Source of the DNA: PALSA-505 sp963702235
GTDB taxonomy: Bacteria > Actinomycetota > Actinomycetes > Streptosporangiales > Streptosporangiaceae
Assembly (NCBI GenBank): GCA_963702235.1
Contig: CAVPBZ010000020.1
Span: 186,001-250,000 of the forward strand
Length of the DNA stretch: 64,000 bases
Reading direction: 5' to 3'
Shown here: positions 60,883-64,000 of the stretch, piece by piece
How positions within the stretch are numbered: position 1 is the stretch's first letter
Layout of the letters: the number at the start of each line of letters is the position of its first letter
The notes under the pieces: model-generated
Database searches by the model: none
What the model was told of the DNA's origin: nothing
The model's input: the letters and a program-made list of their open reading frames with translations, nothing else
Program-made: the position numbers and the translations under genes

Positions 60883-61697
60883 GACCTGCCCTCCGAGACC
60901 CGCTGCCCGTCCGGAAAGACTTCGGCAGCCGCCGGGACGGGGTCCTCGGGTGCCAGGCTGGTAAACGACGCGTCGGCGCGGGTCCTGCCGATCAGGGCCC
61001 AGGCGAGGCCGCCCAGCATCCCGCCGCCCAGCTCGCCGATGAGGTACGCGGGCACCTGCGACCAGAGCACCTTGCCGCCGAACGCGTTCTGCATGAACAC
61101 GGTGCCTATGTACCGGGCCGGGTTGATAGCGGCTCCGGTCGCCGGGCCCACGATGATGATGACCGCGAAGACGATGGCGCCGATGGCCATCGGCGCCCAG
61201 CCGGGCACCGCCCGGTGGTCGATGACACCGAAAATGACGAAGACCAGGATGAACGTGCCGATCGCCTCGATCACCATTCCCCGGCCGAAGCCCATCGTCG
61301 CCGGGTTGTAGGAGGTCACCCCGCCGCCCGCGGCGACCGTGGCCGCCCGGCCCAGGGTGAGGAAGATGGCGGCTGCTCCGGCCACCGCGCCGGCCACCTG
61401 CGCTGCCCAGTAGCCGGGCACCTCGCGCCAGGGGAACTTGCCGGACACGGCCAGCGACAGCGTCACTGCCGGGTTGATGTGACCGCCGGAGATGTGGCCG
61501 ATCGCGTACACCGCGCCGACGATCACGAGCATGAACGCGAACGAGATCATCCCGAGCTGGGCCATCGAGAAGGGAACCTTGGTGCCGGCCGCGATCACGC
61601 CGGTGGCCGCGGCCGAGCCGGCTCCGACGTAGACCAGGAAGGCGGTTCCAAGGAATTCGGCTGCGAGCTTCTGGGGAGTGGTGGGTGGTGCTGCCAT
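60879..61697 (-). CDS. glpF: Aquaglyceroporin / MIP-family channel
   Basis: Channel of 272 aa with six helices. Both NPA boxes are visible: SGGHINPAVTLSL and GAAINPARYIG. It would let glycerol or dihydroxyacetone enter by facilitated diffusion, feeding the kinase encoded by the overlapping dhaK. ATG 61697 gives MAAPPTTPQKLAAEFLG; the upstream GTG at 61715 is less likely. The leader contains AGAGGAGG with no start codon at the right distance. Confidence 0.9.
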   Translation of the reverse strand: MAAPPTTPQKLAAEFLGTAFLVYVGAGSAAATGVIAAGTKVPFSMAQLGMISFAFMLVIVGAVYAIGHISGGHINPAVTLSLAVSGKFPWREVPGYWAAQVAGAVAGAAAIFLTLGRAATVAAGGGVTSYNPATMGFGRGMVIEAIGTFILVFVIFGVIDHRAVPGWAPMAIGAIVFAVIIIVGPATGAAINPARYIGTVFMQNAFGGKVLWSQVPAYLIGELGGGMLGGLAWALIGRTRADASFTSLAPEDPVPAAAEVFPDGQRVSEGRS

Positions 61698-61793
61698 GCG
61701 GTTCGCCCGCGGCACGTGGCGGTGAAGACCGGGTGCCGGGGCTCCTCACCTCCTCTGGGTGAGACGGAGCCGGGGGGGTCAAATCTGAAACAT

Positions 61794-61825
61794 GTTCGAC
61801 AATGTCGAACGTCGTTTCACGAAAC
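61794..61825 (-). promoter_or_regulatory. IclR operator pair ahead of glpF
   Basis: GTTCGAC-AAT-GTCGAAC (61794-61810) is a perfect 7-3-7 palindrome. GTTTC-AC-GAAAC (61814-61825) is next to it. They lie just downstream of the promoter at 61823-61851, where repression would be effective. The first matches the site at the iclR start. Confidence 0.8.
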
Positions 61826-61851
61826 ATAAGCCCGCGGGTGCGCCGCGTCAA
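61823..61851 (-). promoter_or_regulatory. Promoter of the glpF-dhaK-dhaL-ptsI operon
   Basis: On the minus strand TTGACG (61846-61851), 17 bp, TATGTT (61823-61828): a close match to the housekeeping consensus. The transcription start would fall inside the operator pair. Confidence 0.7.
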
Positions 61852-61892
61852 GAGGTTCCGGGAGGGGATATCAGCGAGCGCTCGCGCAGAGC

Positions 61893-62148
61893 GCGTGACC
61901 GCAGCTGTGAGCACAGGGGGCTTCATCGTCCGTGCGGCCACGGCCGCCGACCTGGCCGGCTGCACGATGTCCTGGCCCGCTCCGGGCTCCGGTCCGGCCA
62001 GCCGGCCGCCCTGGGCTTCTACCGGGCCAGTCCCGGCGGGCACCTGGTGGTGGCCAGGCCGCTGGTGACCGGAATGCTGCGGGCGGCTCCCGATCCGTCG
62101 CTGTCCTTCAGCCGAACGCCGGCGGCGCTGATCTGGCGGTCCCGCTAG
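61893..62148 (+). pseudogene. Decayed partial copy of the GNAT gene at 55190
   Basis: 61895 onward repeats the GNAT start (GTGACCGCAGCTGTGAGCAC) and about 150 bp that follow, with a 1-base deletion at GGCTGCACGATG. It then jumps from CACCTGGTGGTGGC directly to the segment starting AGGCCGCTGGTGACCGG of the parent (about 480 bp deleted), and ends with a changed CTGTCCTTCAGCCG. Beyond GCGGTCCCGCTAGG the similarity stops. No intact protein is encoded. Confidence 0.85.
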
Positions 62149-62382
62149 GCCGAAGGCGCTGCAACGGGGGTAGTAGCGCCGTGCTATCGGTCAGCCGAAA
62201 GGGCGGCAAGTGAATCCTCATGCCTTGATACAGCCCACTCGACGATGTGAATGCGGTTGCCCGTAAGACATTCGGCCACCGGGTCGGCAGCTTCGTGCTA
62301 AGCCAGCAGGTGCGCATGCCGCTATCCAAGCGGTGCTCCGTGAGCGCCGGGGCAGGTGATGGCGGACCGCCAGCCGCCGCGC

Positions 62383-62405
62383 GGCCGGGCCAGGACGGCC
62401 CGGCC
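62383..62405 (-). terminator. Terminator hairpin after the BNR-repeat protein gene
   Basis: GGCCGGGCC (62383-62391) pairs perfectly with GGCCCGGCC (62397-62405) around AGGAC, 19 bp after the stop of the minus-strand gene. Confidence 0.6.
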
Positions 62406-62423
62406 ACGCGGACGGCGGGGCGG

Positions 62424-64000
62424 CTAGGAGGCCGGGAGCCGGCTGGTGTAGATCTGCTGGTCGTTGGCGATCAGCCCGTTCGGCTCGGCGCCCGTGCACA
62501 CCGCGGGTGGCACGCCAGGTGCCGCCGTGCCGGCGCAGAGGAACGCGTCCGGGTTCCTGGTATCCGACCACAGCGGGTGGGCGCCGGAGACCGTCGCGAC
62601 GCCCGCGTAGTCGCCGAAGAACACGCTGTTGCCCTGGGTGTCGGGGAACTGCGTGGGCAACGGCATGGACGCGGAGGTGGCCCGGCTCACCGCGAAGGCC
62701 GACAGGTTCTTCGAGGTGGACACGCTCACGTCCATGTTCCCGGTGAACTCGCTGGAGCCGTACTGCCGGTCATAGTACGAGGTCACCAGGGTGCCTCTGG
62801 GGGTGAAGCCGGCCCACTGGAACCACTGGTCCGTGGTGGCCTGCTTCTTCGCGGTGTTGACGACGGGCATCAGCCGCTGATCGACGGTGGTGCCGGTGAA
62901 GGAGTTCCCGCCGTCGCTGGAGATGCTCAGCAGGATCTTGTTGTTGCAGGCGCCGGCGGTCTTGACACCGGTGTACAGGTTGGTGCCGAAGGCGCTGAGC
63001 CCGGCGGGCGTGCAGCCGTTGGACTCGTTCGAGTCACGGTTGATGTAGGAGCCGTAGGTGACGACGACCTGCGAGGGGTTGGTCGGGTTCACTGCCCCGG
63101 AGGGGTAGTTGGTCGCCCGGAACACCGAGTTCTGCGCGGTGCCCTTCTCCGGGACGCATTCCCGGCCGGCGTCCTGGCCGCCCTGGTAGGTGGCGCAGTC
63201 CGGCAGGTCGTTGTAGTTGCCCACCAGGGTCGGGGCGCTGAAGGTCTGCCCGCCGTCGGTGGAGCGCGTCAGCAAGATCTGGTTGTGGTTGTCGCTGCTG
63301 CTGGAGCTGGAGTTGTTGAAGTTGGCGTAGGTGACGTAGAGCGTGCCGTCGGGACCGGTGAACGGGTCGGAGAACTGGTTCTCGTTGCAGGTTCCCTGCG
63401 GGGTCGGCAGGCCGAAGGTGTTCGCGCACAGCGAGCTCGTCGTGCTCACCACGACCGGGCTGCTGAAGGTCTGGCCGTAGTCGTCGGAGTGCACTTCGTA
63501 GATGTAGCCGGTGCCGTCCGCGGCGAATAGCGTCCAGGTCACGTAGATCCGGTCCCGGAACGGGCTGGCGGGGCTGTTGTTGACCGTCATGTACGGCTTG
63601 TCGTTGAGAATGCTGGGGTTGGTGGTGAACGTCTCCACCGCGGGATGGCCGGTGAAGTTCCAGGACGCGCCGGCGTCGCCGGTCGAACGGAACACGTAGA
63701 CGGCGCTGGAGGTGTCAGGGTTGTTGGTCGTGCCCGGCCCGCGCATGAACACCTGGCACGCGTAGTAGGCGTTGCCCCTGCTGTCCCAGGCCACTGACGG
63801 GTCGCCGCCGGCCTGCCAGTACTGCCTGGCCACTCCGCCGAAGTTCGTGCCGCGGGTGAACCCATTGGGCATGGTGCTGTCGGTCCAGCTTGCCCCGCTG
63901 TTCCCGCTGAACGCCGTGCCGCAGGTGCCGTCACCTCGCCGGTAGTCGTTGAACCCGGCCACCACCTGGCGCGGGTTAAGCGGATTCTGGGCGATGGCGG
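62424..64000 (-). CDS. Secreted exo-sialidase-like BNR-repeat protein (5' end outside window)
   Basis: At least 525 aa, open through the window edge, so the start and any signal peptide are not visible. Several Asp-box-like repeats occur: STDGGQTFS, SSDGGNSFTG, HSDDYGQTFS and STGDAGASWNF. These are typical of a beta-propeller of the sialidase/VPS10 type. The catalytic arginine triad of true sialidases cannot be seen with certainty, and the low-complexity NSSSSSSDNHN loop is unusual. It may be a glycan- or protein-binding exoprotein rather than an enzyme. Cysteines are paired, as expected for a secreted protein. Confidence 0.75.
   Translation of the reverse strand, partial: AIAQNPLNPRQVVAGFNDYRRGDGTCGTAFSGNSGASWTDSTMPNGFTRGTNFGGVARQYWQAGGDPSVAWDSRGNAYYACQVFMRGPGTTNNPDTSSAVYVFRSTGDAGASWNFTGHPAVETFTTNPSILNDKPYMTVNNSPASPFRDRIYVTWTLFAADGTGYIYEVHSDDYGQTFSSPVVVSTTSSLCANTFGLPTPQGTCNENQFSDPFTGPDGTLYVTYANFNNSSSSSSDNHNQILLTRSTDGGQTFSAPTLVGNYNDLPDCATYQGGQDAGRECVPEKGTAQNSVFRATNYPSGAVNPTNPSQVVVTYGSYINRDSNESNGCTPAGLSAFGTNLYTGVKTAGACNNKILLSISSDGGNSFTGTTVDQRLMPVVNTAKKQATTDQWFQWAGFTPRGTLVTSYYDRQYGSSEFTGNMDVSVSTSKNLSAFAVSRATSASMPLPTQFPDTQGNSVFFGDYAGVATVSGAHPLWSDTRNPDAFLCAGTAAPGVPPAVCTGAEPNGLIANDQQIYTSRLPAS

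Noticed and set aside
59890..62043. 717-aa open frame through dhaK and glpF
   Set aside because: Only the last 330 residues are DhaK; the rest is glpF in a wrong frame plus GNAT remnant.

Overview
The window is very GC-rich chromosomal DNA from an actinobacterium. The signs are GTG/TTG starts with 4-bp ATGA/GTGA overlaps, an ECF41 sigma factor with its COE partner, a mycothiol-type maleylpyruvate isomerase homologue, an rpmG-hadA-hadB block beside a tRNA-Met, and a split bacterial LigD. A Streptosporangiales-like or Treboniaceae-like relative is a guess from gene content. No phage, IS element, CRISPR array or rRNA is visible.

Layout. 0-4.3 kb: NHEJ-type repair genes (phosphoesterase-ligase, LigC-type ligase, LigD-type polymerase). 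4.5-6.5 kb: FtsH. 6.6-15.3 kb: a D-peptide/oligopeptide locus on the minus strand (substrate-binding lipoprotein, two permeases, two ATPases, M55 D-aminopeptidase, LacI regulator) with a divergent M14-type amidohydrolase. 15.3-18.3 kb: tRNA-Met, rpmG, hadA, hadB, trpB2. 18.8-26.7 kb: diguanylate cyclase, GNAT, two L,D-transpeptidases and two apolipoprotein N-acyltransferases, the second with frameshifts. 26.9-31.5 kb: a Pro-rich membrane protein with a C-terminal two-cysteine tail, an EamA transporter, an MFS/TetR efflux pair and a small membrane protein. 31.8-39.2 kb: a secreted surface-type protein, then the most striking locus, a four-gene overlapping operon of ECF-like sigma factor, anti-sigma-like protein, TPR-CHAT caspase-like protease and secreted subtilase. 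39.5-42.9 kb: FadR-type regulator with permease and hydrolase genes that both look broken. 42.9-47.0 kb: DUF2277, maleylpyruvate isomerase family, TetR, a second Pro-rich/two-cysteine protein with a small partner, haloalkane dehalogenase. 47.2-50.5 kb: 5-oxoprolinase pxpA / pxpB-pxpC, then PPK2. 50.5-55.1 kb: COE-ECF41, TetR/SDR divergent pair, Cys/Met-metabolism PLP enzyme. 55.2-62.2 kb: a dihydroxyacetone PTS regulon (glpF-dhaK-dhaL-ptsI, iclR, dhaM-ptsH) flanked by a GNAT gene and a decayed copy of it. 62.4-64 kb: a secreted BNR-repeat protein running off the window.

How the genes work together. The sigma/CHAT/subtilase operon looks like one regulated two-protease unit. The dha genes form a complete PEP-dependent dihydroxyacetone phosphorylation chain with their own EI, HPr and IclR regulator, and matching operator-like sites lie at both transcription starts. 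Seven genes between 25 and 57 kb carry single-base or 4-bp frameshifts or a nonsense codon. This is either local sequence error or ongoing gene loss, and it should be settled before any of these genes is called non-functional.
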